The translations under genes were made by a program, and so were the position numbers. 64,000 bases of DNA from Microvirga terrae. GTDB lineage: Bacteria > Pseudomonadota > Alphaproteobacteria > Rhizobiales > Beijerinckiaceae. The stretch spans positions 992,001-1,056,000 of the forward strand of contig NZ_CP102845.1 in NCBI RefSeq assembly GCF_013307435.2, given 5' to 3'. Shown here piece after piece: positions 24,575 through 33,879 of the stretch. Position 1 is the stretch's first letter. The number at the start of each line of letters is the position of its first letter. The notes under the pieces are model-generated. The model did no database searches and had not been told where the DNA came from. It was given only the letters and a program-made list of their open reading frames with translations.

Positions 24575-26812
24575 ATGCAGCAGGCAAACGCTTACATCGG
24601 CACTCCTCAGAACCGCGTGGACGGCCGCGCCAAGGTCACGGGCGAGGCGAAATACGCGGCGGAATTCGACGCGCCGGACCTCGCCTACGGGATCGTTGTC
24701 TCGGGCGCCATTGCCAAGGGGCGGATCGCGTCGATTGACACGTCAGCGGCGCTCGCCGTGCCGGGCGTGCTGCAGGTCTTCACGCACGAGAACCGGCCCC
24801 GGACGGCCTGGTTCGACCACAAGTTCCGGGACGAGACGGCGCCCCCAGGATCGCCCTTCCGGCCGCTTTATGACGACAAGGTGATTTATAGCGGCCAGCC
24901 AGTCGCCCTCGTCATCGCCGAGTCGTTCGAGCTTGCCGCCCATGCGGCCTCGCTCGTGCGGGTCGCGTACGAGACCGACGCCCACATGACCGATCTCGAT
25001 CTCCGGCGGAGCGAGGCCTATGTGCCGCCGAAGAAGCGCTCGGGCGTCAAGGCGCCGCCGAGCCCGCGCGGCGATGCCGAAGACGCCTTCGCCCAGGCGC
25101 CCGTGAAGGTCCATGCGGAATACCGGGTCGCCATCGAGCACCACAATCCGATGGAGCCTCATGCCTCGACGGTCGTCTACGGAGACGACGGCTCGCTCAC
25201 CATCCACGACAAGACACAAGGAGCGCAGAACAGCCAGAGCTACGTGTCGAGCGTCTTCGGCCTCTCCAGCGACCAGGTTCGCGTGGTGTCGCCCTTCATC
25301 GGCGGAGCCTTCGGATCCGGCCTGCGCCCGCAATACCAGCTGTTCCTGGCCGTCATGGCGGCGCTCGAGCTCAAGCGCTCGGTCCGCGTGGTCCTGACCC
25401 GCGACCAGATGTTCACCTTCGGCTACAGGCCCCTGACGATCCAGACGGTCTCGCTGGGAGCCAACCCGGACGGGAAGCTCGTGTCCATCATGCACGATGC
25501 CATCCAGACCACCTCCACCTTCGAGGATTATCAGGAGGTCGTCGTGAACTGGGCGAACCTCCTCTACCATTGCGACAACGTCAAGCTGACCTACAAGCTG
25601 GCGCAGGTGGATACCTACACGCCCATCGACATGCGTGCTCCTGGAGCGGCCATCGGCGTCGCGGCTATCGAAACCGCCATGGACGAACTGGCCTATGCGG
25701 CCGGCATCGATCCCATCGAGCTGCGGCTGCGGAATTACGCCGAGGTGGATGAGGCCGACAAGAAGACCTTCACGAGCAAGGAGCTCAGGGCCTGCTACCA
25801 GGTAGGGGCCGAGCGCTTCGGCTGGGCCAAGCGCAACCCCGAGCCCCGCTCCATGCGCGAGGGGCGCGAACTCGTCGGCTGGGGCATGGCGACAGGCGTG
25901 TGGGAAGCCATCATGCAGAAGACCGCAGCGCGTGCGGTCCTAACCCTTGACGGCACGCTCGAAGTCGCCACCGCGACCACGGATATCGGCACCGGCACCT
26001 ACACGATCCTGACCCAGATCGCTGCAGAGACCCTGGGGCTTCCCATGGCGGCGGTGACCGCGAAGATCGGGGACTCCAGCCTGCCGAAATCGCCCGTCCA
26101 GGGTGGGTCATGGACGGCCGCCTCCTCGGGCTCGGCGGTGCAGAAGGCCTGCCAGACGATTCGGGAGCAGCTCTTCAAGCATGCCCGTCAGATGGACGAC
26201 TCGCCTCTGGCCAATTCCAGCCTCGAGCAGGTGACGTTCGCCGACGGGCGGATCCAGCTGATGAGCGACCCGACTGCCTTCGTGACCTTTGCGCAGGCCA
26301 TGCAGGCCGGCGGCGTCGACAGGATCGAAGCGGAGGAAAAGGCCAGCCCCGGCATGCTGACGAACATGCGCTATTCCGGCTACTCCCATTCTGCCATCTT
26401 CGCGGAGGTCAGGGTCGACGAGGAGCTGGGCACCATCCGGGTGACCAGGATCGTCAATGCCGTTGCGGCCGGGACGATCCTCAACCCCAAGACGGCGCGC
26501 AGCCAGATCATGGGCGGCGTCGTGTTCGGCATCGGCATGGCGCTGGAAGAGGAATCCATGCTCGACCATGATCTCGGGCGCTTCATGAACCACAATCTTG
26601 CCGAGTACCACGTTCCGGTGAATGCGGACATCCACGAGATCGACGTGATCTTCGTGTCCGAGCACGAGGAGAAGCTGAACCCTCTGGGCATCAAGGGCGT
26701 GGGCGAAATCGGCGTCGTCGGAACCGCCGCGGCGATCGGAAACGCGATCTTCCATGCCACGGGAAAACGTGTCCGCGAATACCCGATCACCATCGACAAG
26801 CTGCTCGGATAG
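24575..26812 (+). CDS. Aldehyde oxidoreductase molybdenum-binding subunit (PaoC/YagR-like)
   Basis: Catalytic subunit holding the molybdopterin cytosine dinucleotide cofactor. The N terminus IGTPQNRVDGRAKVTGEAKY, the GGAFGSGLRPQYQ loop, and the catalytic glutamate segment GVKGVGEIGVVGTAAA-like sequence near the C terminus mark the xanthine-oxidase family. At 745 residues it matches PaoC-like proteins (about 730). ATG 24575 follows AGGGCAGGG; a GTG at 24560 overlapping the preceding stop is an alternative start. Aromatic aldehyde detoxification is the family's known role; the substrate here is unproven. Confidence 0.9.
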   Translation: MQQANAYIGTPQNRVDGRAKVTGEAKYAAEFDAPDLAYGIVVSGAIAKGRIASIDTSAALAVPGVLQVFTHENRPRTAWFDHKFRDETAPPGSPFRPLYDDKVIYSGQPVALVIAESFELAAHAASLVRVAYETDAHMTDLDLRRSEAYVPPKKRSGVKAPPSPRGDAEDAFAQAPVKVHAEYRVAIEHHNPMEPHASTVVYGDDGSLTIHDKTQGAQNSQSYVSSVFGLSSDQVRVVSPFIGGAFGSGLRPQYQLFLAVMAALELKRSVRVVLTRDQMFTFGYRPLTIQTVSLGANPDGKLVSIMHDAIQTTSTFEDYQEVVVNWANLLYHCDNVKLTYKLAQVDTYTPIDMRAPGAAIGVAAIETAMDELAYAAGIDPIELRLRNYAEVDEADKKTFTSKELRACYQVGAERFGWAKRNPEPRSMREGRELVGWGMATGVWEAIMQKTAARAVLTLDGTLEVATATTDIGTGTYTILTQIAAETLGLPMAAVTAKIGDSSLPKSPVQGGSWTAASSGSAVQKACQTIREQLFKHARQMDDSPLANSSLEQVTFADGRIQLMSDPTAFVTFAQAMQAGGVDRIEAEEKASPGMLTNMRYSGYSHSAIFAEVRVDEELGTIRVTRIVNAVAAGTILNPKTARSQIMGGVVFGIGMALEEESMLDHDLGRFMNHNLAEYHVPVNADIHEIDVIFVSEHEEKLNPLGIKGVGEIGVVGTAAAIGNAIFHATGKRVREYPITIDKLLG

Positions 26813-26880
26813 GCTGAGCTGTCCGGTATGTTCGGAACGGCGGATTGCCTTCGGGCCACGGCGTTCTACTTGGAGCCGGC

Positions 26881-27255
26881 ATGATCACGAGCGATGCGGA
26901 CATCCTGAAGGAAGCCGAAGACTGGAAGCGCTCCGGCCGGGGCGTTGCGGTGGCCACCGTCATCGAGACCTGGGGATCCGCGCCCCGTCCCGTCGGCAGC
27001 CATCTCGTCATCGACCATGACGCCAATTTCCTCGGTTCCGTCTCGGGCGGCTGCGTCGAGGGCGCGGTCATCACGGAAGCCATGGATGTGATCGCCGACG
27101 GACGGGCCAGGGTGCTGGAGTTCGGGGTCGCGGACGAGACCGCCTGGCAGGTCGGGCTCACCTGCGGCGGGCGCATTCGCATTTATCTCGAGCGAGTTGA
27201 GGACGGGTCCGCGGGCCCTGCATGGGGTCATGGCTCGGATCGGGCGCTTCGATGA
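26881..27255 (+). CDS. XdhC/CoxI-family protein, N-terminal domain only
   Basis: A 124-residue protein matching the first half of XdhC/CoxI proteins, which insert sulfurated molybdenum cofactor into xanthine-oxidase-family enzymes. It shows VATVIETWGSAPRPVGSHLV and the cysteine motif SVSGGCVEGAVI, plus a second cysteine in LTCGGRIRI. It starts 68 bp after the catalytic subunit. Its stop overlaps the ATG of the NAD-binding half (ATGA), so the two make a split but coupled XdhC. Confidence 0.88.
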   Translation: MITSDADILKEAEDWKRSGRGVAVATVIETWGSAPRPVGSHLVIDHDANFLGSVSGGCVEGAVITEAMDVIADGRARVLEFGVADETAWQVGLTCGGRIRIYLERVEDGSAGPAWGHGSDRALR

Positions 27256-27959
27256 ACCTCGATCTTCTCACGGCCCTGAACAAGGAAGGCGCCGCTCGCC
27301 GTGCGGCTGTTCTGATCACGGAGGTGGACACCGGACGTCAGCGCCTCGTCCGCGAGACGGACGTTGCAGGCGATCCCCTGCGCCACCGCCTTGAGGAGCA
27401 CCTCGACCTTCGCAAGAGCGGCCTCGTTGAGCAGGACGGACGACAGTTCTTTCTGAACGTGCAGGTTCCGTCCATCAAGCTCCTCGTCATCGGGGCGGTT
27501 CATGTGGGCCAGGCGCTCGCCCCGATGGCGGCGGGGCTCGACCTTGCCGTCACGATTATCGATCCGCGCAGCGCCTTTGCCACGCCTGAGCGCTTTCCGG
27601 GTGTGAACCTGCTGCCGGAATGGCCGGATGACGCTCTGACGCGCATCGGTCTCGACCGCCATACGGCAGTTCTGACGCTCACGCATGATCCGAAGATCGA
27701 CGATCGTGCCCTTGTGGAGGCCCTCAGGTCCGACTGCTTCTACATCGGTGCGCTCGGGTCGCGGAAGTCCCATGCGCAGCGGCTGGATCGCCTGCGCGCG
27801 GGCGGTTTCGGAGAGGAGGATCTTGCCCGCATTCATGGGCCGGTGGGTCTCAACATCGGGGCAGTGTCTCCGGCGGAGATCGCCGTCTCCATCCTGGCCG
27901 AGATCATCTCCCTCCTGCGCAGGGAGCGCAGGATCGCGCGCGAGGCCGCGTCGCGATGA
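27252..27959 (+). CDS. XdhC/CoxI-family protein, NAD-binding C-terminal domain
   Basis: A 235-residue companion of the preceding gene. The Rossmann fold motif reads LLVIGAVHVGQALAPMA (usual GAGHVG changed to GAVHVG), followed by the family's THDPKIDDRALVEAL, IGALGSRKSHAQR and GLNIGAVSPAEIAVSI. It is predicted to help load Mo cofactor into the PaoABC-like enzyme. ATG 27252 overlaps the previous stop, and its own stop overlaps the next ATG. Confidence 0.9.
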   Translation: MNLDLLTALNKEGAARRAAVLITEVDTGRQRLVRETDVAGDPLRHRLEEHLDLRKSGLVEQDGRQFFLNVQVPSIKLLVIGAVHVGQALAPMAAGLDLAVTIIDPRSAFATPERFPGVNLLPEWPDDALTRIGLDRHTAVLTLTHDPKIDDRALVEALRSDCFYIGALGSRKSHAQRLDRLRAGGFGEEDLARIHGPVGLNIGAVSPAEIAVSILAEIISLLRRERRIAREAASR

Positions 27960-28543
27960 ACACCATCGCGGCGATCATCCTGGCGGCGGGACGCGGAACG
28001 CGGTTCGGCCCCGCCCCCAAACTGCTGGCGCTCCTCGACGGAACACCCCTGGTCCGACACGTGACGGAGGCAGCCGTCCGATCCTCGGCCAGGCCGGTGA
28101 TCGTCGTGACGGGCCATCGCGCGGATGACGTGGAAGCGGCGGTCAGGACACAACCAGTCCAAGTGACGCGCAACAGCGTTTTCGCCGATGGTCTCTCAAC
28201 GTCGCTTCTGGCCGGCTTTTCAGCATTGCCCCCCGGCATCGAGGCGGCCATCGTCCTGTTGGGAGACATGCCGCTGGTGACGGCGGACCTCATCGACGAA
28301 CTTGCGGCCGCCTGGCGCGGATCGGGACAGCCCGCGGCCCTGATCCCGGTGTTCGATGGGCAGAGAGGAAATCCGGTCGTCCTCTCGAGAGCTTTGGAAG
28401 ATCCCATCAGAGAGCTGTCAGGCGATGCCGGGGCGGGCCGGATCCTGCGCGACCATCCGGGAGTGGTGGAATGGCCCGTGAAGAGCCCATCCATCCTCCA
28501 GGACATCGACACGCCGAACGAGTTGCGATCTCTGCAAATTTAG
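27956..28543 (+). CDS. MocA/MobA-like molybdenum cofactor nucleotidyltransferase
   Basis: NTP-transferase of 195 residues with the signature LAAGRGTRFGPAPKLLALLD and the metal-binding LLGDMPLVTADLIDEL. In the MocA family this attaches CMP to Mo-molybdopterin, giving the MCD cofactor that PaoC-type enzymes need, which fits its place at the end of the operon. ATG overlaps the preceding stop. The last 4 bp overlap the convergent SDR gene. CTP versus GTP preference is inferred from context. Confidence 0.88.
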   Translation: MNTIAAIILAAGRGTRFGPAPKLLALLDGTPLVRHVTEAAVRSSARPVIVVTGHRADDVEAAVRTQPVQVTRNSVFADGLSTSLLAGFSALPPGIEAAIVLLGDMPLVTADLIDELAAAWRGSGQPAALIPVFDGQRGNPVVLSRALEDPIRELSGDAGAGRILRDHPGVVEWPVKSPSILQDIDTPNELRSLQI

Positions 28544-29400
28544 AGGATCGGCTTGCCGCCGGTCACCGCAATGGTGGCGCCTGAGACATAGCTCGAATCC
28601 GGCTCCGCCAGCATTACATAAGCGGATGCCAGCTCTCTTGGCTGCCCGGGACGCTTCATCGGCACCTGCGAGCCGAACTCCTTCACCTTCTCCGGCGGCA
28701 TGGTGGAGGGGATGAGAGGTGTCCAGATCGGACCGGGAGCCACGCAGTTCACGCGAATGTTTTTCTCGGCGAGCAGCTGCGCCAGACCGCCGGTGAAATT
28801 CTGGATGGCTCCCTTGGTGGTGGCATAGGCCAGGAGCTGCGGGCTCGGCGTGTCGGCGTTCACGGAGGTGGTGTTGATGATCGCGCTGCCTTCAGGCATG
28901 TGCGGCACGGCAGCCTTGCAGAGATAGAACATCGCGTGGATGTTGGTGCGGAAGGTAACGTCCCATTCCTCGTCGCTGATCTCCTCGATGGAGGTGAACG
29001 AGGCCTGATGGGCCGCGTTGTTGACCAGAATGTCGATGCGGCCGAACTCCTTCACGGCGCGATCGACGATGGCGCGGCAATGGGCCGGATCCTTGATGTC
29101 GCCGGGCATGAGGAGGGCCTTGCGACCGGCCGCCTCGACGAGGCGCTGTGTCTCGCGGGCGTCCTCCTCCTCGTTGTAATAGCTGATCAGCACATCTGCA
29201 CCCTCGCGGGCATAAGCGAGAGCCACGGCGCGCCCGATGCCGCTGTCGCCGCCGGTGATGATCGCCTTCTTGTCAGCCAGACGTCCGGAGCCCTTGTAGC
29301 TGTCCTCGCCATAGTCGGGCTGCGGGTCCATGGCGGCGCTGGAGCCGGGCATGGGCTGCTTCTGATCGGGGAAAGGTGGTTTCGGGAAATCCTGAGCCAT
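28540..29400 (-). CDS. SDR-family oxidoreductase (YghA / general-stress type)
   Basis: NAD(P)-dependent short-chain dehydrogenase of 286 residues. It has the cofactor motif TGGDSGIGRAVALAYAREGA, NNAAHQ, the catalytic serine in NTTSVNADT and YATTK. The extended proline-rich N terminus (FPKPPFPDQKQPMPGSS) is typical of the YghA/GsiB-linked stress subgroup. It lies 25 bp downstream of the MRJP-like gene on the same strand. Physiological substrate unknown. Confidence 0.9.
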   Translation of the reverse strand: MAQDFPKPPFPDQKQPMPGSSAAMDPQPDYGEDSYKGSGRLADKKAIITGGDSGIGRAVALAYAREGADVLISYYNEEEDARETQRLVEAAGRKALLMPGDIKDPAHCRAIVDRAVKEFGRIDILVNNAAHQASFTSIEEISDEEWDVTFRTNIHAMFYLCKAAVPHMPEGSAIINTTSVNADTPSPQLLAYATTKGAIQNFTGGLAQLLAEKNIRVNCVAPGPIWTPLIPSTMPPEKVKEFGSQVPMKRPGQPRELASAYVMLAEPDSSYVSGATIAVTGGKPIL

Positions 29401-29425
29401 CGTCGTGGTCCTTGCAAACGGGGCG

Positions 29426-30613
29426 TTACTGCTGCGGCTGCGCCGGCGTGTTGAGGGACCCGGTCGCTTCGGCGCTGTCGAGCTTCATGCGCCAAAGCTG
29501 GGTCGGCAGGTTCTTCGGAGCGTCGGGCTTGTAGGTGGCCGAGTCCTGGATGCGCGAGGTCGTGAAGTAGAGCGTGCCATCCGGCCCTTCGGCGAGGCTG
29601 TCCGGCCAGCGAAGCTGCTTGTCCCGGACCAGAATGGTGGGGCGGCTGCCCTGGGCGCCGCTGAGAACCCGAACCTTCAGGGCATCGTCTTCCGGCGCGG
29701 TTACGATCATCCGGTCGCCGCGGCGCGTGATCAGCAGACCATCGGCCACTCCGTTCTCGCCGACGGTTTCGACTTTGGCCGCGATGTCGCGATCCGTGCC
29801 CTGCGCATTCTCCAGGGCATCCGTGGCGATCCGGTAGAGCGTCTTGCCCTTGATCGCCTGCCAGTAGAGGTGCCGCCCATCCGGGGTCAGGGCGATGCCA
29901 TCGGCGGCGAATTCGACGCCACGCCCATCGGGACGGCGCAGCACTTGACCATCCGCCTTCACCTGCACGTCCTTCTCAACCTGGGTGCTGGGATGGCCGT
30001 CGAGCACGCGACGGGCCTTGCCGCTTTGCAGATCGACAACGATGAGAGCGCCCTTCACGCCGGAATCCGTGAGATAGGCGTGGCGCCCGTCGGGAGAGAA
30101 GCGCACGTCGTTAAGATAGGATCCTTGTGGCGCGACCTGCTCAGTGAACGAGATGGTCTGACTCGGCTGGTTTGTCTTCAGGTCGATCTTCACGAGCTTG
30201 GGACCGCCTGCGACCACCTTGTCCTGCGCCGGAGCGGCAGGATCGAGCACCCAGAGATTGCCTTGGCTGTCGGCCACCACGCTCTGCACGCAGACCCAGT
30301 GCTCCTGTGGCGCCATCTCGTCCTTCCTGGCATTGCGCCATTCGTTCCAGACTTGATCCGGATATGGCCTGAGAGAACCGTCCTTCATCACCTCGGCGAC
30401 CGAGACAGGGGAGTCCTCGGTCCAGCGCGGAAAATTCACGAAGATGCGCCCGTCCTGGGAAACGGCCACGCCTGTGACCTGATGGTCGAAGGTCGCAACC
30501 TGTTCGAAGGGCTGCTGCGATGACGATTGCTGAGCCATGGCGGAACCGAGGCTTGTGGATGTCACGAGAGCGATGCCGAGCAGAAGCGTCGCAGGATGTG
30601 GAGCGTAGCGCAT
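29426..30613 (-). CDS. Major royal jelly / yellow-family secreted protein
   Basis: A 395-residue protein with a signal peptide (ATLLLGIALVTSTSLGSAMA, cleavage near AMA-QQS) and a six-bladed propeller pattern: VAVSQDGRIFVNFPRW, QSVVADSQGNLWVLDP, YLNDVRFSPDGRHAYLTDSG. These match bacterial MRJP/yellow proteins related to SMP-30 lactonases. Start taken at 30613; an in-frame start at 30664 adds a non-signal leader. It is upstream of an SDR in the same direction, suggesting an oxidoreduction or lactone pathway. Enzymatic activity is not established for the family. Confidence 0.85.
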   Translation of the reverse strand: MRYAPHPATLLLGIALVTSTSLGSAMAQQSSSQQPFEQVATFDHQVTGVAVSQDGRIFVNFPRWTEDSPVSVAEVMKDGSLRPYPDQVWNEWRNARKDEMAPQEHWVCVQSVVADSQGNLWVLDPAAPAQDKVVAGGPKLVKIDLKTNQPSQTISFTEQVAPQGSYLNDVRFSPDGRHAYLTDSGVKGALIVVDLQSGKARRVLDGHPSTQVEKDVQVKADGQVLRRPDGRGVEFAADGIALTPDGRHLYWQAIKGKTLYRIATDALENAQGTDRDIAAKVETVGENGVADGLLITRRGDRMIVTAPEDDALKVRVLSGAQGSRPTILVRDKQLRWPDSLAEGPDGTLYFTTSRIQDSATYKPDAPKNLPTQLWRMKLDSAEATGSLNTPAQPQQ

Positions 30614-30806
30614 GAAGCCTCCTGTGCGATGTCGTGGAGGGGAGGTGCCGCGCACATCTCCCATGGCTCTTCAACCGGACGGGGCTCTCGTCGTTCCACG
30701 ATGAACTTCCCTTCTGCTGCCTTCGCGGGACATGTTGACCCCTTTGACCCACCTTCTCACGATGCCGCCACCATCATGTTATCTCGACGGCGAGAACCTG
30801 AGACCA

Positions 30807-31259
30807 TCACTCCTGCAGCATCGTGCGAGCCGGTTCTTCCTCCAGGGCCCGCTTGATCTCATCGCGGCCCGGCGTTCCGTTCTGCAGAGCCTTGTCCAGA
30901 TTCTTGGCGTATTGTTCCATGCGCTTGGGGGGCAGGAGCAGGTCAGTGAGATCGACGACCGCCTCCACCGGGGCCGAGCCGCGTTCGGCGAGCGCGCGTG
31001 ATAGGCGCCTTGTCCCGCCAGGCTCACAACCTTTCACCCCGCGTTCAGGAGCTCGGCCGATGGCATCCGGGTTCGGAATTCCGATCGATTGTGTCTGCGC
31101 GAAGGACGCATGGTGTGGAAGGTTGCGATTCGAAGGCTTCGTCTCGGCCTCCGGTTCTTCCTGCACGTCCACGGGAATCGCCACATGCGCGACACCCCGG
31201 TGGCTCAGCGCCACGCGGCAGGCGAGTTCGATTGCGCTCTCCACATGCATGGGACTCAT
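30807..31259 (-). pseudogene. Remnant of a TPP-dependent enzyme (pyruvate oxidase / acetolactate synthase family) with a large internal deletion
   Basis: The 150-codon frame joins two recognisable pieces of a roughly 580-residue enzyme. SPMHVESAIELACRVALSHR and GVAHVAIPVDVQ come from the N-terminal half. VEAVVDLTDLLLPPKRMEQY and the following KALQNGTPGRDEIKRAL come from the extreme C terminus. About 300-400 residues, including the TPP-binding domain, are missing. The frame stays open about 15 codons upstream (to about 31304) with similar sequence, so the 5' end is lost as well. It is non-functional. Confidence 0.7.
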
Positions 31260-31304
31260 GATCCGAGCCGTTGTGAAGGGCTCACCGTGATGGCCGTCTG
31301 CCGG

Positions 31305-31746
31305 TATGCGCCGGATCAGCTGAACTCATGGATGCCTGCGTTGTTCCGGTTCGCGCAGATCGGACCGATCCGACGGGGAGCGGAGTAGATGGCGATCATC
31401 GTCCCGCTTCGCCCAAGGCCGTTCTGACGGAGAGGCGGCAGATCTCATATCCTGACCGGAGAGTGGTTTTGAGCTGGCCCTGGGCTTATGGACAAGGACC
31501 CGGGATCACGCGGCGCCAGCTTGCATACCCGATACGCCAGAACCTTGGTTCCGATGAAATGCACCGGCTGCCCCGAGGGCTCCAGCGACGGGTTCAAGAT
31601 GGTTCCGAAGAAGCGTGTACGTGATCCGACTGGAGAGCCGATGCGCTTTGGCCTGTTGTTCACGATGATGCTCATTCCCTTCTAGGGAAATGAACCCCGT
31701 AGAAGCGGCATGATTGAGCCCCAACTCACTTCACCGTCGCTCAGTC
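31305..31746. other. Gene-poor interval
   Basis: About 440 bp between the TPP-enzyme remnant and the Nudix gene. Short open frames exist on both strands, but none has a ribosome site or recognisable sequence. It is probably decayed DNA continuous with the pseudogene. Confidence 0.5.
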
Positions 31747-32229
31747 TCAACCCGCGGACCGGATCCCCGCTTCATCTGATGGATCGCGGTTCGGGTGAAA
31801 GCCGAGGAGGATCTTCTTCAACTCCGGCTCTGACACGAAGCCTGCCGCATTGTCGATGCTCATCCATCTTGTTTCCCGCTCCCCTTTCTCGGGCCAATGT
31901 GGCGCCTGATGGTCGACGTGGAGCGGGAAGACCTCGACGGTGCACGGCACCTGTCGCCCAAGGCCAAGGCGCTTGCGGTACCGAAACGACCCTATGGCTC
32001 TCGGGTCCCCGGACCCGACCAAGCCTGCTTCTTCGAAAGCCTCGCGCGCCGCACTCTCATGAGGCTCAAGCCCTGGGATCGGCCAGCCTTTCGGAACCAT
32101 CCAGCGCTTGCGTCCGCGGGTCGTCACGAGCATTACCCTGAGAGAGCCATCATCGCTCCACCTGAACGGCAGGGCTCCGAACTGCTGATAGGATTTGCGG
32201 AAGGGATGAAATGCTCTCTGCAAGACCAT
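31747..32229 (-). CDS. Nudix hydrolase
   Basis: A 160-residue pyrophosphohydrolase. The Nudix box reads GWPIPGLEPHESAAREAFEE followed by AGL. The REAFEE core is intact, but the first glutamate of GX5E is displaced by one position. The preceding KRWMVPKG string is common in rhizobial Nudix proteins resembling diphosphoinositol-polyphosphate hydrolases. It lies 91 bp from the divergent CYTH-CHAD gene. Both belong to phosphate-polymer families, which hints at shared polyphosphate or inositol-phosphate metabolism. Confidence 0.85.
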   Translation of the reverse strand: MVLQRAFHPFRKSYQQFGALPFRWSDDGSLRVMLVTTRGRKRWMVPKGWPIPGLEPHESAAREAFEEAGLVGSGDPRAIGSFRYRKRLGLGRQVPCTVEVFPLHVDHQAPHWPEKGERETRWMSIDNAAGFVSEPELKKILLGFHPNRDPSDEAGIRSAG

Positions 32230-32320
32230 GGCTTGGCGGCTCTCCCGGTGTCCCGCTCATCATGGAACCGCTCTGATGGCTTGACGTTCCGAACCTCAGT
32301 GATAGATCCTGAGATGACCC

Positions 32321-33844
32321 ATGCAAGCCAGACCGAGCCCTCCCCAGGAAGTCGAGCTGAAGCTGGAGGCCATGCCTTCTGAGCTCGGGAGGGTGCTGGC
32401 TCATCCGCTCCTCACCGAAAGGTCCGACAGCGCCAGAACGCAGACCCTCCACTCGACCTATTTCGATACGCCGGATCACACGCTGCGGCAGGCTGGGATC
32501 TCGCTCCGGGTCAGGCGCGATGGAGAGCGGCGCATCCAGACGATCAAAGCCGCTCGGCGGTCCAATAGCGTCGCCGTGGCTCGGAACGAGTGGGAACACG
32601 AAGTTGAAAGCGACAGCCCTGACTATGCCCTCGCGAAAGGCACTGCCCTCGAACCGCTCCTTGAGCACAGCGACAGGATCGAACCGGTCTTCCATGTGAC
32701 CACAGAACGAAGGCTCCGCGACATTGCGTATGGGGATTCCGCGATTGAGGTTGCGGCCGACAGCTGCACGATAGAGGGAAAGGAGCGGACGACGTCTTTT
32801 GGGGAGCTGGAGCTTGAACTCAAGGATGGAACACCGGCCGAGCTGTTTCAGCTCGCTTTGGCGCTCTCAACGGCAACACCTCTGCGCTTGAGTTTCAAGA
32901 CCAAGGCTGAGCGTGGCTACGAGGCCGCCTCGGGCGAACAGCCGACACGCATCAAGGCAGCCCCTGTCGTCCTCAAGCGCAAAATGACGAGCGCTACGGC
33001 CTTTCAAACGATTGCCGCGTCCTGTCTGCAGCACCTGATGGCCAACGAGGCGATCGTCCGGCGTGTGCCAGAGGCCGATGCCGTCCATCAGATGCGGGTC
33101 GCGCTGCGGCGGCTCCGGGCCGCCATTACCCTGTTCAAGGCCGTTGTCGAGGACGAGCGGCGGGATCCGATCCGGGCCGAGCTCAAATGGATGGCCAATG
33201 TGCTGGGTGAGGCACGCGACCTGGACGTCTATATCACCACGGTCCTTGAGCCCGCGCGGGATCGGTTCGGCACTGACCAGAGTTACAAGAGCCTCCTCGC
33301 TGAGTACCAGAAACGGCGCGACCGGGCATACGACACGGCTCGAGAGACAATTTCATCTCCTCGCTTCATGACAAGTGTTCTGGAGACGGCGGCCTGGATC
33401 GAGGCTGGGGACTGGCTTGAGGGCGGTGGCAAGGCCGCCCGCAAGCTTCGAACACGGCCTGTCGCGATACTGGCCGGCGAGGAGCTCGGACGGAGGCGGA
33501 AAAAAATCATCAAGCGCGGCAGGCACCTTGTTGAACTCGACCCCGAAGAGCGCCATCAGGTGCGGATCGAGATCAAGAAGCTTCGATATGCAACCGAGTT
33601 CTTCGAAAGCCTGTTCAAAGGCGGTGGCGCGAAAAAGAGGAAGCGGAAGGCCTTGAGTGCGCTCGAGGCGCTCCAGGAGACATTGGGGGAGCTCAACGAC
33701 ATCGCCGTGGGATCCCATATGGACTCGTCGCCGACCGCCGACGCCATCCATCAGGAGCAGATAACCCGGGTCGATGGCCTACTGGCCGATGCAGTGGGAC
33801 AGTATCAGAAGCTCGCTTCGCTTGAACCTTTCTGGCGGTCCTGA
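32321..33844 (+). CDS. CYTH and CHAD domain protein (inorganic triphosphatase / polyphosphate-associated)
   Basis: A 507-residue two-domain protein. The N-terminal CYTH domain carries the ExExK motif EVELKLEA (about residues 10-17) and STYFDTPDHTLRQAGISLRV. The C-terminal CHAD domain has conserved histidines and basic residues (VHQMRVALRRLRAAITLF; EERHQVRIEIKKLRYATEFF). CYTH proteins hydrolyse triphosphates, and CHAD domains bind polyphosphate granules. The gene is divergent from a Nudix hydrolase. Confidence 0.92.
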   Translation: MQARPSPPQEVELKLEAMPSELGRVLAHPLLTERSDSARTQTLHSTYFDTPDHTLRQAGISLRVRRDGERRIQTIKAARRSNSVAVARNEWEHEVESDSPDYALAKGTALEPLLEHSDRIEPVFHVTTERRLRDIAYGDSAIEVAADSCTIEGKERTTSFGELELELKDGTPAELFQLALALSTATPLRLSFKTKAERGYEAASGEQPTRIKAAPVVLKRKMTSATAFQTIAASCLQHLMANEAIVRRVPEADAVHQMRVALRRLRAAITLFKAVVEDERRDPIRAELKWMANVLGEARDLDVYITTVLEPARDRFGTDQSYKSLLAEYQKRRDRAYDTARETISSPRFMTSVLETAAWIEAGDWLEGGGKAARKLRTRPVAILAGEELGRRRKKIIKRGRHLVELDPEERHQVRIEIKKLRYATEFFESLFKGGGAKKRKRKALSALEALQETLGELNDIAVGSHMDSSPTADAIHQEQITRVDGLLADAVGQYQKLASLEPFWRS

Positions 33845-33879
33845 GGATCCCTCGACAGGCCGGTCAATTGCATAGCCTG

